The notes below the pieces were generated by a model. That model was not told where the DNA came from, made no database searches, and saw nothing but the letters and a program-made list of their open reading frames with translations. A stretch of 64,000 bases of DNA. Source: Acanthacorydalis orientalis. Lineage: Eukaryota > Arthropoda > Insecta > Megaloptera > Corydalidae. Positions within the stretch are counted from its first letter, which is position 1, and every line of letters starts with the position of its first letter. Where the stretch lies: assembly GCA_034766995.1 (NCBI GenBank), contig CM068315.1:7091185-7155184 (forward strand), in the 5' to 3' direction. Below, piece by piece: positions 35,704-48,335 of this stretch. A program made the translations under genes and the position numbers.

Positions 35704-36154
35704 TAAATAATTTCTTTTTAGTCAACTAAAAGCTTTTTCCCATTGAACTAGAAGACATTTATAAAATTGTTACTAACAAAAAATACAGTTTTATTTTATA
35801 AATTTTATTAAAGGGAAGTATTTGAAATAATGTACATTTCAGGCATTAAAAATAAATATTTGTTTATTGTATAGACTCAAAATTTATTAATTACCACACT
35901 ATTAGTTAATACATGTCTACATACTAATTAGATACTTATTAGAGAATCTCCATTTGGTTTTTTTACGCACCTATTCTTTTCCTTTAATTAGACTTTGATG
36001 CTTTTTAATTTTTCTTATAGTTTTCGAAGTTATTTTTATATATTTTTAAAAAAAAATCATGCAGCATTATAAGTAATATATAGCACAAAATGGTAAGTCG
36101 TTGTGAGTTGTAGAATTGTTTTGTATAAATCTTTTAATAAAAGGCTATAGTAAT
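35704..36154. other. Non-coding stretch, nothing seen
   Basis: AT-rich spacer before the fold-back element. Confidence 0.5.
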
Positions 36155-36443
36155 TATTTTTCTTGTCCGTGAGGTCAGTATTCTTTGTTTTTGTTTCTCC
36201 ATTTCCAGTTTTATCTTACATCTTTAGATTGGTATTGGCTATGTGAATTTCAAAGGTATTTATTTTAATTTTTGGGTAATGTTACACATTTTATAAAATA
36301 TATGTAGAAATATACAAAAATTAACATAAATATCTATGAAATTCACACAGTCAGTGAGTATTCATCTGAAGGTCTCGCGAAACAAAACCAGTAATGGAGA
36401 AACAAAAACAAAGATTAGTGACCTCAAAGACAAGAAAAATAAC
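36155..36443. mobile_element. Fold-back element with ~120-bp arms
   Basis: The left arm (36155-36274) and right arm (36315-36443) are imperfect reverse complements around a 40-bp loop. The best match is TTTGTTTTTGTTTCTCCATT, present in the left arm and inverted in the right arm. Shared blocks also include TTATTTTTCTTGTC, GAGGTCA, GTGAATTTCA and TATTTATTTTAATTTTTG-like sequence. No coding frame. The right arm and the sequence beyond it to about 36472 resemble 45500-45625, so this is a family. Confidence 0.85.
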
Positions 36444-36497
36444 TTTAATCCAGAGACACAAGAAAGAAACAAATTATGAAGAAGGATAATGTGTCTT

Positions 36498-36498
<1 letters not shown>

Positions 36499-36591
<93 letters not shown>
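36499..36591. repeat. (TA)n microsatellite
   Basis: TA array with TATG and TTTA interruptions, 56 bp after the fold-back element. Confidence 0.95.
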
Positions 36592-36595
<4 letters not shown>

Positions 36596-37473
36596 CTAGT
36601 AAGTTGAGCTGCTGTACGTGATGTGTCATGCTAAATTGCAATATGCCATTAGATCAAATCCGGTCTTGTGGCTTATGTCATCTTTCATTAAGAAAGCGTC
36701 TGTCTTCTTATTAAAAAAAAACATAATTAATGAGAATTGATCTTAACAGCATTGTGTAAAGTAAAAGAAATCTTTTTTTAAAAAAACATGAAATGTGCAA
36801 TTATGTCTTTAAATCGGCATTTATACAACATGTTATCTAGCATCTTTTCATTCCTAGTATTTTATGAAAATAATATTTTATAGTATCGGATTGTATTAAA
36901 TTAATGAGGTTTTTAGTTTTTATTTATATTACTTTTTCAATTAGTATAAGTGTGTTATTTAATAAGAAGTTTATTAATATTTATTACGAAGAGTACTCTT
37001 TGGTTTTTCCATTCAATAATACCGATTCTTCGTATTTTATTTATTTAATACCAATGTTTTTTTTAAAAAAAAATTATTGTCGTTTATAATTGTTTAGTCT
37101 GCAATATAACTTCAATAGATAATCATTTTACATTATGGCGATCTGCAATTTCAAACTCATTTCTTTTATATGTGTTTTTTGTACTTGTTTTTTAACATAA
37201 TATTTTTTTCTTTTTGTCTCATATGCATATTGTAAATATATCAGTCTTATAATTTATAAAGTATATTCCTTTTTATAAAAGTATATATTTTAAATAAGAA
37301 TTATTATCAGTTTTGTTTCTAAATTAAAATGTTATACAAATAGAGTTTGAAAGAATAATAGTACATGAAATCAATAAAAAGTCATTGTAATGTTTGCTTA
37401 CAGACTGATAATTTTATTCAGTAAAAAGCGAAAACTAATATATAATCTTTAATCTTGTAAGATTTGTAAAATA
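36592..37473. other. Non-coding stretch, nothing recognised
   Basis: A 61-codon frame (36904-37089) is a low-complexity hydrophobic run with no recognisable domain. Confidence 0.45.
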
Positions 37474-38743
37474 TTGGATTGGGACAAAAGTTCGTAGCGT
37501 TTTCCAATAGATGTTATTGATTGCAGCTTCGCGTGCAGCTCGATTATATGGAATGACTTCATATATGTTATTTTAACAAGTGACATTTCAACGTTTTACT
37601 CTGATATTTTAGTGCAATTGAATGAATTTTAAATCTGTTAAATTTGAAATTTAAAATGGAGGAATATAAGATATATTTTTGTCATTTGATGCTGTTTTAT
37701 TTCCGGAGAGGAAAAATCGTTGTAAAGACAGCAAAAAAGATATCCGCTGTTTATGGAGAAGGTGCCGTAACAGGAAGTACTATTGGAAAGTGGTTCGTTC
37801 TGTTCAGAGATGAAAAATTTGACCTACAGAATCGTGATGATTCTGGTAGGCCTGCAGTTGTTGATAATGACAAAATTGCAACACTTATTGAAAATAATCA
37901 AAGATACATGACACGGGACATTGCAGGGATACTGCAGGTGTCTCATACGAATGCTGTGAGGCATTTGGAGACACTTGGATATATAAAAAAAATTATATAT
38001 AAAAAATTGCTACGATCTTTCGATGCCTCATAATACCATTGAAAAAAAATTAATGGAAGGCATTTCCATCAGTGGATTCGCTCCTTAAAAGAAACGAAAA
38101 CGACTCATTTCTGAAACGATTAATCACGGACGATGAAAAATGGTTCGCTTATAATAATGTAGATCGAAAAAGGTCTTGGGAAAACTAAATTAGCTTCTGT
38201 TAGCAACTTTAAAAGTGAATCTTCATCCGAAGAAGGCGATGTTGTGTGTCTGGTGGAATTGCAAGGGTGTTGTATATTACGAACTTCTCCGAAATAATCA
38301 GTACGATAAATCAGGAGAAGTATTATGTTCAATTGAACCAATTAAAGGTGACAATCGATCAAAAACATACAGAATGGGCCAGTCGGAAGGGTTCGTTTTC
38401 TACCAAGACAACGCTAGAACTCACATGTCTTTGCAGACTCGGTTGAAATTGGTGTAGTTTGACTGGAACGTCCTACCTCACCCGCCATATTTACCTGATC
38501 TTGCATCTTTAGATTACCATTTGTTCCGGTCCCTGCACATTTCCCTTAATGGAAAAAACTTCACTTCCTTGGAAGCCTGCAGAAACCACCTGGACAATTC
38601 ATTACCCAGAAAGGACGGAATTATGAAACTACATGAAAGATGGTGGATCAATTTGGCACATATATATTAGAATATGTAGAAATAACTAAACACTGCATTT
38701 GAATTTCACTTTAAAAACGCTGCGCACTTTTGTTCTAACCCAA
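37474..38743 (+). mobile_element. Mellifera-like mariner, near full length, decayed
   Basis: 1270 bp, the usual mariner length. The left TIR TTGGATTGGGACAAAAGTTC starts at 37474 next to TA. The inverted right TIR TTGGGTTAGAACAAAAGTGC ends at 38743, where the expected TA is now CA. Both continue into a GCAGCGTTTT-like block. The body carries a recognisable transposase gene in several frames. Confidence 0.92.
37656..38690 (+). pseudogene. Mariner transposase pseudogene (mellifera-like)
   Basis: Starts at the ATG of MEEYKIYFCHLMLFYF (37656). The helix-turn-helix region is open to 38033: TAKKISAVYGEGAVTGSTI, KWFVLFRDEKFDL, DDSGRPAVVDNDKI, then RYMTRDIAGILQVSHTNAV and HLETLGY. After frame damage the catalytic core resumes with LITDDEKWFAYNNVDRKRSW (first Asp at 38132-38134, normally TGDEKW) and a stop. 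It continues with HPKKAMLCVWWNCKGVVYYE, YQDNARTH (second Asp, 38407-38409), a stop at 38455-38457, then PDLASLDYHLFRSL (third Asp, 38512-38514). Exactly 34 residues separate the second and third Asp, the mariner DD34D signature. A relict IMKL end follows near 38620. At least two frameshifts and two stops make it inactive. Confidence 0.92.
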
Positions 38744-40956
38744 CATATTAAGAAAATTATTTGAAAGAAACACTAACTTGAAAAAAACTCTCATTTTATT
38801 GACTTAATAAAAAATCGGATAATAAACGAGAAAGATAAAATTTATATAAGTTCATTTCGCAATTTTTTTCCGGTTGAGAAAAATTAAAAACATTATAATT
38901 ATTAATCATCCATGTGTATTAGTATACTATAGATATTTTATTACAGTAATCGTTAAATAGAGAATGTATATTGTACCTACATATCTGTATATAGTCATAT
39001 AACTTATAATAATTAATTAATTTGGACATATGACCGGAAAGGGTTAAGTATTATGCGAAATATATTTATTTATAACAATTTTACTCAAATTTATCGTTCG
39101 TGACGGACATCTGTCTAGAATTTACAATCAATAATAAAGACGTAAATGTTACGAAATTAAACCAATCTTATATCTTCGTTGCGTTTGTTACGAAGAAGAC
39201 GAGTTGTTTTCGCCCTGTAGCTAAATTGTATTTAACTGTTAAACGTATGACGAATGGCTAATGCATGCAGTCAACGGTCAAAGCACTTGTACTGTAAAGA
39301 GTAGTGGAACGCGTACTATTGAAAACATATTACTATTAGCAATAAATTAAGATCAATTTATGTTTATTACTCGCCTGACTGTTAATCACTTAGTTTTTAA
39401 GTCATTTCGGTAATTTTTGCATACTCCCTTCACCGTTTTCTCTCTGAATTAGATATATTGAACTATTAATGTTGTCGGTATTAATTGAATGAATTATTAC
39501 ATTTAACGATTTTTCAGGTAATTGATTTGCATTAACACTCACGTTGACTTTATTTAATGTTAAATATTTAATTTCACTTAAAACTACTATTAGTTCTTCT
39601 GCATAAAATAAAGTAATATCCTAACAGTGCTATTCCGAATCATCTTTTTAGAGAAATATAAATTGTTTATTAAAATAATATCAATTGTATTTAATGATTT
39701 TGTAAACGTAATTCGATAGAAATTCATTCTCACTCTCTGTATTCTTTTCTAATTTACTATTTGACTTGTTATAATGAACCGATACGTAAAGCTATTATTA
39801 TAATAAATTAGTTAAGTGTGCGATATAATTATGATTCGAATAATTAAATAGTAAAGTATGTAAACGTGTACGCATACGTTTCTAATATATAATTATTGGT
39901 AGTTGAAAGTTTTTTTTTTTTATTACTGTGAACGTGAATAAGTATTTCTCAAGCTTTTCATTACCTCCTCTTTAAATAAATCATCTACTCGATTAAATAC
40001 ATTGTATTAATACAGAAATTGTAAATTATTTTATTTGAGTCCATTTACCCATCGATTACAATTTTGAAAATTACCTGTCGAAAACATACGCTTTTATTTA
40101 TTATTAATAATATAAATTCATGTTTAAAAAATTAATATTTTGTTAGAAACATATTTCTTTAGAATATAAATCGATGAGCAATGCGGTCGTATTATTTTTT
40201 TCCTTTAGATGAGTTTTTACATAGGGAACCCACTGTAATATACTGATAGGACAACACTTTCCATGACTATGTCTTTTATCTGAGATGTCGGAAAATTCTT
40301 GGACAATGATTTTGGCTAATTGTAACTACTCTTTAATGCAATTAATTGCCATTTAACAAAAAAGTCGTATTTAATGAATTAACATTAAGAAAATGAATTC
40401 AGGTTTATGAAAATAAGAACTAATTCTTCAATAAAAAAATATTATTTCTTGAAATGAACCGTTGTTGACCTAAATAAATATATTTCAATCGTTATTCGTA
40501 TCTGAATGCACGAGAGTTCATAATTTCCAGTCATTTGTAAAAAAAGTTCAATGACTGACATTAATTTCATAATGAATCATTGATTACTCGTTATTAATAG
40601 TAAGGAATATTATTTTTGAAATTATTTAAATTAGAAAGAACTATTAGTTAGGAAGTGTTATGTATATTTATATTTTATTAAAGAATTTTATTTGTTGTTT
40701 TATATGTGGATAAATAATGGTTTTTATTTTTAATCAATTGTCAAATAGGAAATTAATAATGGATTAGTGGTAATATTTATAATTATTTTATATCTTTTTC
40801 CTGCTTTCCATTCATTTCTTATCTGTAACAAACTACTAAATAACCACTCATAAATTATTATCTAAGTATTTTTATTTATTTTGTTCTTTTAAGACGTTAT
40901 TTATTTAAAAGTCAACTGTCATACTTTATTAATTGTCAATTTGTGAATATCAAGCA
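38744..40956. other. Non-coding stretch, nothing recognised
   Basis: 39100-39310 is GC-richer with several CpGs, but no frame, splice pair or TIR was identified. AAAGGGTTAA at 39038-39047 looks like a piggyBac-type end without a partner. Confidence 0.4.
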
Positions 40957-41522
<566 letters not shown>

Positions 41523-41529
41523 TGTATAT

Positions 41530-41574
<45 letters not shown>
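41523..41574. repeat. (TA)n microsatellite
   Basis: TA array with one TAAATA interruption, directly following the hAT-like element. Confidence 0.95.
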
Positions 41575-41576
<2 letters not shown>

Positions 41577-41628
41577 ACATATATATACGTATATCAAATT
41601 TTAAGTTAAAAAAATGTGTCAGCTATAC

Positions 41629-41630
<2 letters not shown>

Positions 41631-41674
<44 letters not shown>
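41631..41674. repeat. (TA)n microsatellite
   Basis: Pure TA array about 44 bp long. Confidence 0.95.
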
Positions 41675-41677
<3 letters not shown>

Positions 41678-42025
41678 TATCCTATTACTTTAAATATGTA
41701 TTCTTTGAAATTATCTTGTCTGATATAATTAGATGAAACAGATTAAATTATTAAAATGAGTTTTCTATTTATTACATGGTTAATAGATCAAAACATTGGA
41801 CTATAATAAATCAATGTACATTAATGATTTATTGGTTGTGTACTAGTGTCCTATCCATTTTTATATTGCGTAACATATCTTTATTTAATAACCTTTCAAA
41901 TATAGGTGTGGGAGAGAGTTAATTGTAATAAAATATATTAATGATCTTTATTTTCATATTGTTAATTTTTGCATCGTTTATCTCCGTTGTAACTATATAA
42001 TACAAGATTAGGTACACGCACACAC

Positions 42026-42028
<3 letters not shown>

Positions 42029-42069
<41 letters not shown>
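42029..42069. repeat. (TA)n microsatellite
   Basis: Pure TA array about 41 bp, preceded by a short CACACACA run at 42017-42026. Confidence 0.95.
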
Positions 42070-42072
<3 letters not shown>

Positions 42073-42518
42073 ACATACATAAAACTTAAAAATGTTTAAT
42101 TTGATTTTAGAAAACTACTGACACTTAGCAATGAATAAATAGGAACACGTGATAAGTAAAAGTCCGATTACACCTGTTTAAATTTTCATTTATTAGCAAA
42201 TATTTGATAACTAGAAAACATTTTGTCTCAATATTTATTCTTTTATATTTTTATTGGACTACATAGACACAACCTAGTTTCGTCATTTTTATCATAATAA
42301 TATCGAAGTCATAAGTAGCTCTACCAATAGCTAAGAAACAGTGGGCATAACTGTTAGCTTCATCGAAGCGTACATCCCTTCCCTTAGTGGAGGGGAAATT
42401 CATATATTAAAATTATACTAGTTTATGTCAAATAAGAGACTCGAACAGAATTGAAATATTTTAAGATTAAACACTACTATTTCATTAATTATTTTATTTT
42501 CATATCTTCTAAATAAAA

Positions 42519-42519
<1 letters not shown>

Positions 42520-42571
<52 letters not shown>
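42520..42571. repeat. (TA)n microsatellite
   Basis: Pure TA array about 51 bp long. Confidence 0.95.
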
Positions 42572-42574
<3 letters not shown>

Positions 42575-44217
42575 TTTATTAAATGATAGATTAGAATTTT
42601 CTTAGTTATGAAATTCGACGAGAATTTGAATTAATCGTTGATGAAATATATATTAGATACTTTTTTTGTAATTTTATTATATATAACGCATTCTAGTATC
42701 TAGTACTAATATTTTATGAATCAGTTTATTATGTTTCAGGTTTATATGATTCATTAGTTGACATTTTAGTGGTTAGAATGTATTTTGTAATTATTGTATC
42801 TTTAAAAAAATAACATCTTTGTAAATTAAATCTAGAAATTGATATTTAGTTCTTACTATTTGAATTATATAATATATTCTTTCAGTTTTAGTTCAAAAAA
42901 TATGTAATTTTGTTCATCTCTGCAGTATCTTGACATGAATAGAGTAAATATAGAATATACTGTGAATCATAAAAGCTCAGATTTATGATTCTATCTGGTC
43001 TCTAACAATGTTAATGATAAGACGATAATTTTTGAAATATTCTGATTTTGGATGGATTCATACTCAAGATAAATTTAATTCGTTTTATTTAGTTTTCAAT
43101 AGTTTATTTATTAATTTTTAAATATTTTGGAAGATGAAATATCCGATATAATACTTGTATACTTTAAAAACGATTGTCCATTAGAATTAGATTCGAATTT
43201 TTAATTTCATTTAATCAGGGATTTCTGTTTTACTAGAAGTAGTTATATTCAAAATGAAATATTTCATTTTATGAAGGACTATAAGATAGTAATTTAAATA
43301 ATGGTCTTTATAAGCAAGTTTGTGTATATATAATTATAAATAAAGTATAATTAATCTTAAATAATATGTAACAAATATTGATTTGCAAATATTAGCAAGA
43401 AAATAAAATAATCCAGGTAATAATAACCATGTAATTGCACAATAAATTCCTAGTATATTTATTGTAAAATCTGTTTTTATCTTATACTATTTTTATGTAA
43501 ATTCAATAAATCTAAGAGACGATTATTTACTTATTAAAAATTACATTTTTTCACGATTTTAGCGTAAAAAATATAACTAATTTATCAGTCTGATATATTA
43601 ACTTCTTCTCCTGCAATGTGTTTACAGTCAATATTTCCCAGCCATAAAATTTAATTTTTCTTACTTTCATAAATCAGTGGATAACATATAAACTTACACA
43701 TTTGTTGCTCAAATAGTTGGTTATTAGTAATCAGCAATATTTATTTCATAAATTTACATTGAATGCTCTTTGTTGTGGATTATATATGTTTAATAAAAAC
43801 AAAAAAGTTATCCTGAAATTTCTTTATAACGACAAAAAAATACAGTTCTAGTATTTAAATGGAAAAAAGTATCTACAAGAACATAATGCTATATAAGGCA
43901 ACATATCTTACAGTGGAATTATATATTTATCCTCAACTATCTTCCGGTATAGTTGGATGCATTAATAATCTTGAAGTATATGAAATTTCTCAAAACATTC
44001 TGGAAGATATAGTGTGGTGTGAGGGTGGTTGGTGTTTGCAATTATTAATGATGTTGATGATGTTGATTGGTGCAACTATTAAAATTATTAAACATTCTTG
44101 AAAAGTGCAGCTCGTCATTACCTATTTGGGTATAAAAAGCTCATGATGAGCTGGACTCGTCATTTCAGTAGAACGAGTTAACTTTTTGTATGATAAATAA
44201 GAATTAATGTTGTTAAT

Positions 44218-44226
44218 ATCTATCTA

Positions 44227-44291
<65 letters not shown>
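44218..44291. repeat. (TATC)n(TA)n microsatellite
   Basis: TATCTATCTATCTG followed by a TA array of about 62 bp, the same junction as at 11208-11280. Confidence 0.95.
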
Positions 44292-44295
<4 letters not shown>

Positions 44296-45442
44296 ATGTT
44301 ATTAACATCCTAGTAAATGCTTCAAACGAGTATTTAGTTAATAAAAGTTAATTTTTTTACAAGCTTTTAGATTAAAACAATATACTTACTAAGGTGAAAT
44401 AAAACTAAATTAAAATAATGAACTATGTACTTTTAACACATTATTAATTTTATCTCTAATCGAAAAAAAATCTTTTTTATATTTTTATTTATTCAAACGA
44501 GCATTGCTTTTTATGAAAAATGTTCATTGTTTTCTATAAAAAATATGCACGTTCTCTTTTTTCAATCTCATCCTAAAACATAAAAATAAAAATTAATTCC
44601 GAAACAGCTGCAATCTGAATCAATCTTTTTAGACTATTTGTTAAATATGTTATTGGATCTATTCTGGTATTCGTTGTAAGAAACTCGTTTGAATCGAACT
44701 GAAAAATAAACATATCTGTTAAACATCATAAAAACAGTTGATGCGATTTCACAGAATAGATTAGCAGTATAATCCAACTTTGCAATATTTATTGAGTAAA
44801 TAAAAAGGAAATAAATGGCTTTCCTTATAAGAAGGCGCAGTAAGTTCGTGCCTACGTACTTTAAAATCAGTGCATATGAGATTGTCACGCGTAAATATTA
44901 ACATTATCATATAAGGAGCTTCGTGTTATGTTAAAGTTTCCTTTTAGAACATTTCTTAACCGAGTTCAAAAAAAAAAACTGACGGAACTATTTACCATCG
45001 TACAAAATCGTTTCGAAAATAATACACGAAACAGACGTCACTTGCTCTCTGCTTGCACAGTTGTAAATCACTGCATTTGCGCTAAGAAAAATAAACATAG
45101 ACACTCGTTAATTACAAGTAACGAAGATTATTTCTGCAGGCAGCACGTACTGTGTGATTATTATTACGGGTTCAAAGCAGCGCCTCATTCCATCTACCAC
45201 CTTCATCCATCATCACCTGTTGTTGTGTTGTTCTTGTAAGAAGTAGAGATGCTGAGATCAGATCGAACGTTGTACTTCGACGTGTTATGTATTGCATCTG
45301 CACAAGCGTGCACATACATGTACACTGGAATCTTATTCACTGATCAGTCGATTCTTTTCGTGTATGAGTCGGAGGAAATTAATCTATAAGAGAATATAAT
45401 TTGCTTTGGTAATCATTAAAAAATACATATTTTTCTAGGAAA
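44292..45442. other. Non-coding stretch with a GC-richer unassigned frame
   Basis: A 103-codon plus-strand frame at 44928-45239 lies in sequence richer in G+C than its surroundings and continuing so to about 45375. The predicted product is basic and Cys/His-containing but matches no family I know, and no splice or promoter context was found. Treated as unassigned. Confidence 0.3.
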
Positions 45443-45620
45443 TCATTTTCTTTAAAGTTGTGTTTCTTGTGTTTGAGTTCACTATTTGTTCTTTATTCTT
45501 CCATTACCGGTTTCGTCTTTCGATATCTTCAGATGGATACTTCAACTGGTAGTGGAAGAAAAAAATAGTGACCGCAAGAACAAGGAACATAACCTTAAAT
45601 CCAGATAAACAGGAATGAAA
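45443..45620. mobile_element. Fold-back element, second family member
   Basis: CTTGTGTTTGAGTTCACTAT (about 45466-45485) faces CACTATTTTTTTCTTCCACT read inverted from 45574. TTACCGGTT faces the inverted CTACCAGTT, leaving a loop of only about 40 bp. The stretch TTCGATATCTTCAGATGGAT and the ACCTTAAATCCAGATAAACA tail resemble the right arm and flank of the element at 36155-36443. Confidence 0.7.
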
Positions 45621-45730
45621 CACAATACAACTTTTTCCTTAATATGTGATATAATTGCTTTTTTTAAATAATACTGCATTTAGTTCTAATACAATATAAT
45701 AAACACAATAAAAGTTGTACACATACATTT

Positions 45731-45734
<4 letters not shown>

Positions 45735-45788
<54 letters not shown>
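45735..45788. repeat. (TA)n microsatellite
   Basis: Pure TA array about 54 bp long. Confidence 0.95.
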
Positions 45789-45791
<3 letters not shown>

Positions 45792-45994
45792 ATAAATTCG
45801 AACTAATTCATTTTATTACACACTTTTTATTCTTTTCATATTATTTCTGTATAAATATATTAATGTATGCTTATGTACATATTAGTGTGTAAAGAAATTG
45901 TAAGAATATTTTCTATTTGTTTAATCTGAATAGTTATATTAAAAAAAAAATAACAATTAGATATTAAGACAGGTATAAAAATGAATATTTTTTG

Positions 45995-46013
45995 ATATAT
46001 ATATATATATATA
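45995..46013. repeat. Short (TA)n microsatellite
   Basis: Pure TA run of about 19 bp. Confidence 0.9.
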
Positions 46014-46122
46014 GCTTGGCATTATGGTTCAGTTCATTTCTATGAAGGAATTAAGATTTCTGGATTATTCTTTGTCGAAATGTTCCATATTGATTATTGT
46101 TTATTTTATTGTCTTTAATAAT

Positions 46123-46164
<42 letters not shown>

Positions 46165-46168
46165 ATAT
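46123..46168. repeat. Compound (TA)n(TG)n microsatellite
   Basis: TA array then GTGTGTGTGTGTG. It directly precedes duplicated block B1, as a similar TA array precedes block B2. Confidence 0.95.
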
Positions 46169-46178
46169 GTTTATATAA

Positions 46179-46526
46179 TGTGTATAAAAATAAAATTTTT
46201 GATAAAAGTCTTTTTGTCACACTAATTCATTGTAAATGAAAAACAAATAATGAATACACTTAGTTGAAAAGAACATATTGGTGGTGTGGAGTTTCAAAAA
46301 AAGTATTATTTTTTATTGAATTATAAAATCATATATATCAGCTACTATACTAAAAAATAAATAGATATTGTAGCCATTATTTAAAAAAATACAATTTAAA
46401 ATTTCCAATCCTTAATTTATAAAATAGTTCCACTTATTCATAGATATTTCTTGAAGAGTTTAAATACACGAGAAAGATTTATCTATTTAAACACAAGTAT
46501 AGTGTATTATTTTTTATTTTTTTGAT
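46179..46526. repeat. Duplicated non-coding block B, copy 1
   Basis: Nearly identical in order and length to 47863-48207: starts TGTGTATAAAAATAAAA and ends GTGTATTATTTTTTATTTTT followed by TTGAT. Shared landmarks include AATGAATACACTTAGTTGA, AAATAGATATTGTAGCCATT and TACACGAGAAAGATTTATCT. No coding frame is conserved between the copies. Confidence 0.92.
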
Positions 46527-47320
46527 CAACTATAAAACATTTTTATTTTTTTGTACTTTAATATAGTTGATAGTGTATTTGGAGAGATTTTAGAGAGAGA
46601 TTTTGGAGAGATTTTTGTATCCTACCTGTTTTATTTCTTCTCAATAATATTTTATAATTATGAAATATTATTGTTTACTTCAAGAACCATAAAAATTTTT
46701 ATTTATACAGTAATAATTATAAAAAAACAATATTTTTATATGAAAAGGCTAGAAATAAATTCAAACCGTCTGTAAATAATATATTTTTGGATTTGGATAT
46801 TATCTCTGGAAAATATCTGTAACTGTCAGTTGTTGTCTCTGCAAAATTAAATTATCTCTGCAATATTATAAATATTTTTCATTTATATTTCTTTATATTA
46901 TAATCATAATAAATATTGACGTCATTAGGATATATTTTTTTTACTAATAAATTAATTAGTATTATAAATCATACCCACACACATACAACTACGTGTGCAG
47001 CTACTCAACTGTAGATACATTGAGTCATCTTATTAAATACCTCAAGGGAAAAGCTAAAAGAATGCAGTTTTGTAATGCATATAATTATATAATGCTGTTT
47101 TTAAGAATCAGCTAAAAGTTATATCTATCTCATTATCCGTTTTTATTGCTTTTAAAAATTATCGATTTATAGGTGCTTAGAATAACGGTATGTTAAATAC
47201 TTTACACGAATCATTAAATATTTTCCTTAAAAATGGTAGCTTGAAGTGAATTTAAATTCACGGTCTGTTGATTACAATCCTTTAAGATAACTCTAGAATT
47301 ATGATGTTAATATATTTAAG

Positions 47321-47358
<38 letters not shown>

Positions 47359-47590
47359 ATATGTAAATGTTTGTATGTATGTATTCAGTAATAGCAATAT
47401 ATAGAATTGAGTGGAAATTTATAGACAAAAAATATACAATCTTTATATTTTCCCTCTATCATAAATCTTTAATACAAAAATTTATAAAAAGTCGCTATCG
47501 CTATATATAAAAAAATATTTGAAATAAAATGTAAGTTAAAATCGCAAATCAAGAAGACGATTTGACTTTTTCGTTCAACGTTTTGATAAG
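46527..47590. other. Non-coding spacer between duplicated blocks
   Basis: AT-rich sequence with one TA array (47324-47359). A 74-codon frame starting at 46551 has no recognisable domain. Confidence 0.5.
47324..47359. repeat. (TA)n microsatellite
   Basis: TA array about 28 bp long with a TGTATATAATATG tail. Confidence 0.9.
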
Positions 47591-47720
47591 ATAGATTTAA
47601 AAATAATAAATTGAACGAATAGAAAACAATCATTATTTTATATTCCTTGATGTTATTATTTAATTGATTATTTATCTTTTTTTTTAAAAAAAAAGTGCAA
47701 AAAGATATATTTTGTGTATG
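47591..47720. repeat. Duplicated non-coding block A, copy 1
   Basis: Matches 48209-48335: TAGATTTAAAAATAATAAAT at the start, AATCATTATTTTATATTC and TTGATGTTATTATT inside, and AGATATATTTTGTGT at the end. Confidence 0.9.
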
Positions 47721-47770
47721 TATATATATATATATATATATGTTTAAATATACATATGTGTGTGTGTGTG

Positions 47771-47813
<43 letters not shown>

Positions 47814-47823
47814 ACACACACAT
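47721..47823. repeat. Compound (TA)n(TG)n microsatellite
   Basis: TA, TG and TA blocks between duplicated blocks A1 and B2. Confidence 0.95.
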
Positions 47824-47862
47824 TATACACACATTTTTATACACATTATATATATACTATGA

Positions 47863-48207
47863 TGTGTATAAAAATAAAAATTTTGATAAAATTTTTTTTG
47901 TCGCACTATGTCATTACGAATGAAAAATAAATAATGAATACACTTAGTTGAGAAGAACATATCGGTGTGGAGTTGCAAAAAAAGTATTATTTTTTATTGT
48001 ACTATAAATATCTTAACGTCAGCTACTATACTGAAAAATAAATAGATATTGTAGCCATTATTTAAAAAAATAAAATTTAAAATTTCCAATCATTTATTTG
48101 TAAAATAGTTCCACTTATTCATAGATATTTTTGGAAGAGTTTAAATACACGAGAAAGATTTATCTATTTAAACACATATATAGTGTATTATTTTTTATTT
48201 TTTTGAT
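47863..48207. repeat. Duplicated non-coding block B, copy 2
   Basis: Second copy of 46179-46526. It runs without a gap into block A copy 2, giving the order B1 - spacer - A1 - TA array - B2 - A2. Confidence 0.92.
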
Positions 48208-48208
48208 G

Positions 48209-48335
48209 TTAGATTTAAAAATAATAAATAAATAAAAAATAATCATTATTTTATATTCGTTGATGTTATTATTGTATTGATTATTTATTTTTTTCAAAGA
48301 AAAGATGCAAACAGATATATTTTGTGTTTGTATTG
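48209..48335. repeat. Duplicated non-coding block A, copy 2
   Basis: Second copy of 47591-47720, differing by small indels in A and T runs. Confidence 0.9.

Larger units (their letters stand above)
41675..44217. other. Non-coding stretch, microsatellites only
   Basis: TA arrays at 42029 and 42520. An 80-codon frame (43859-44101) has no recognisable domain and ends in a GATGATGTTGAT run. Confidence 0.45.

Noticed and set aside
38215..38457. 80-codon open frame as an independent gene
   Set aside because: It is the middle of the mellifera-like mariner transposase pseudogene.
44100..44186. AGCTCATGATGAGCT palindrome and an ACGAGTTAA end, considered as a piggyBac-type MITE
   Set aside because: Only one TTAA end is present; no inverted partner was found upstream.
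45160..45185. GGGTTCAAAGC resembling a tRNA B box
   Set aside because: No A box at the right distance and no cloverleaf could be drawn around it.
44928..45239. 103-codon open frame as a protein gene
   Set aside because: No recognisable domain, no splice or promoter context, and low-complexity ends; recorded only as unassigned.
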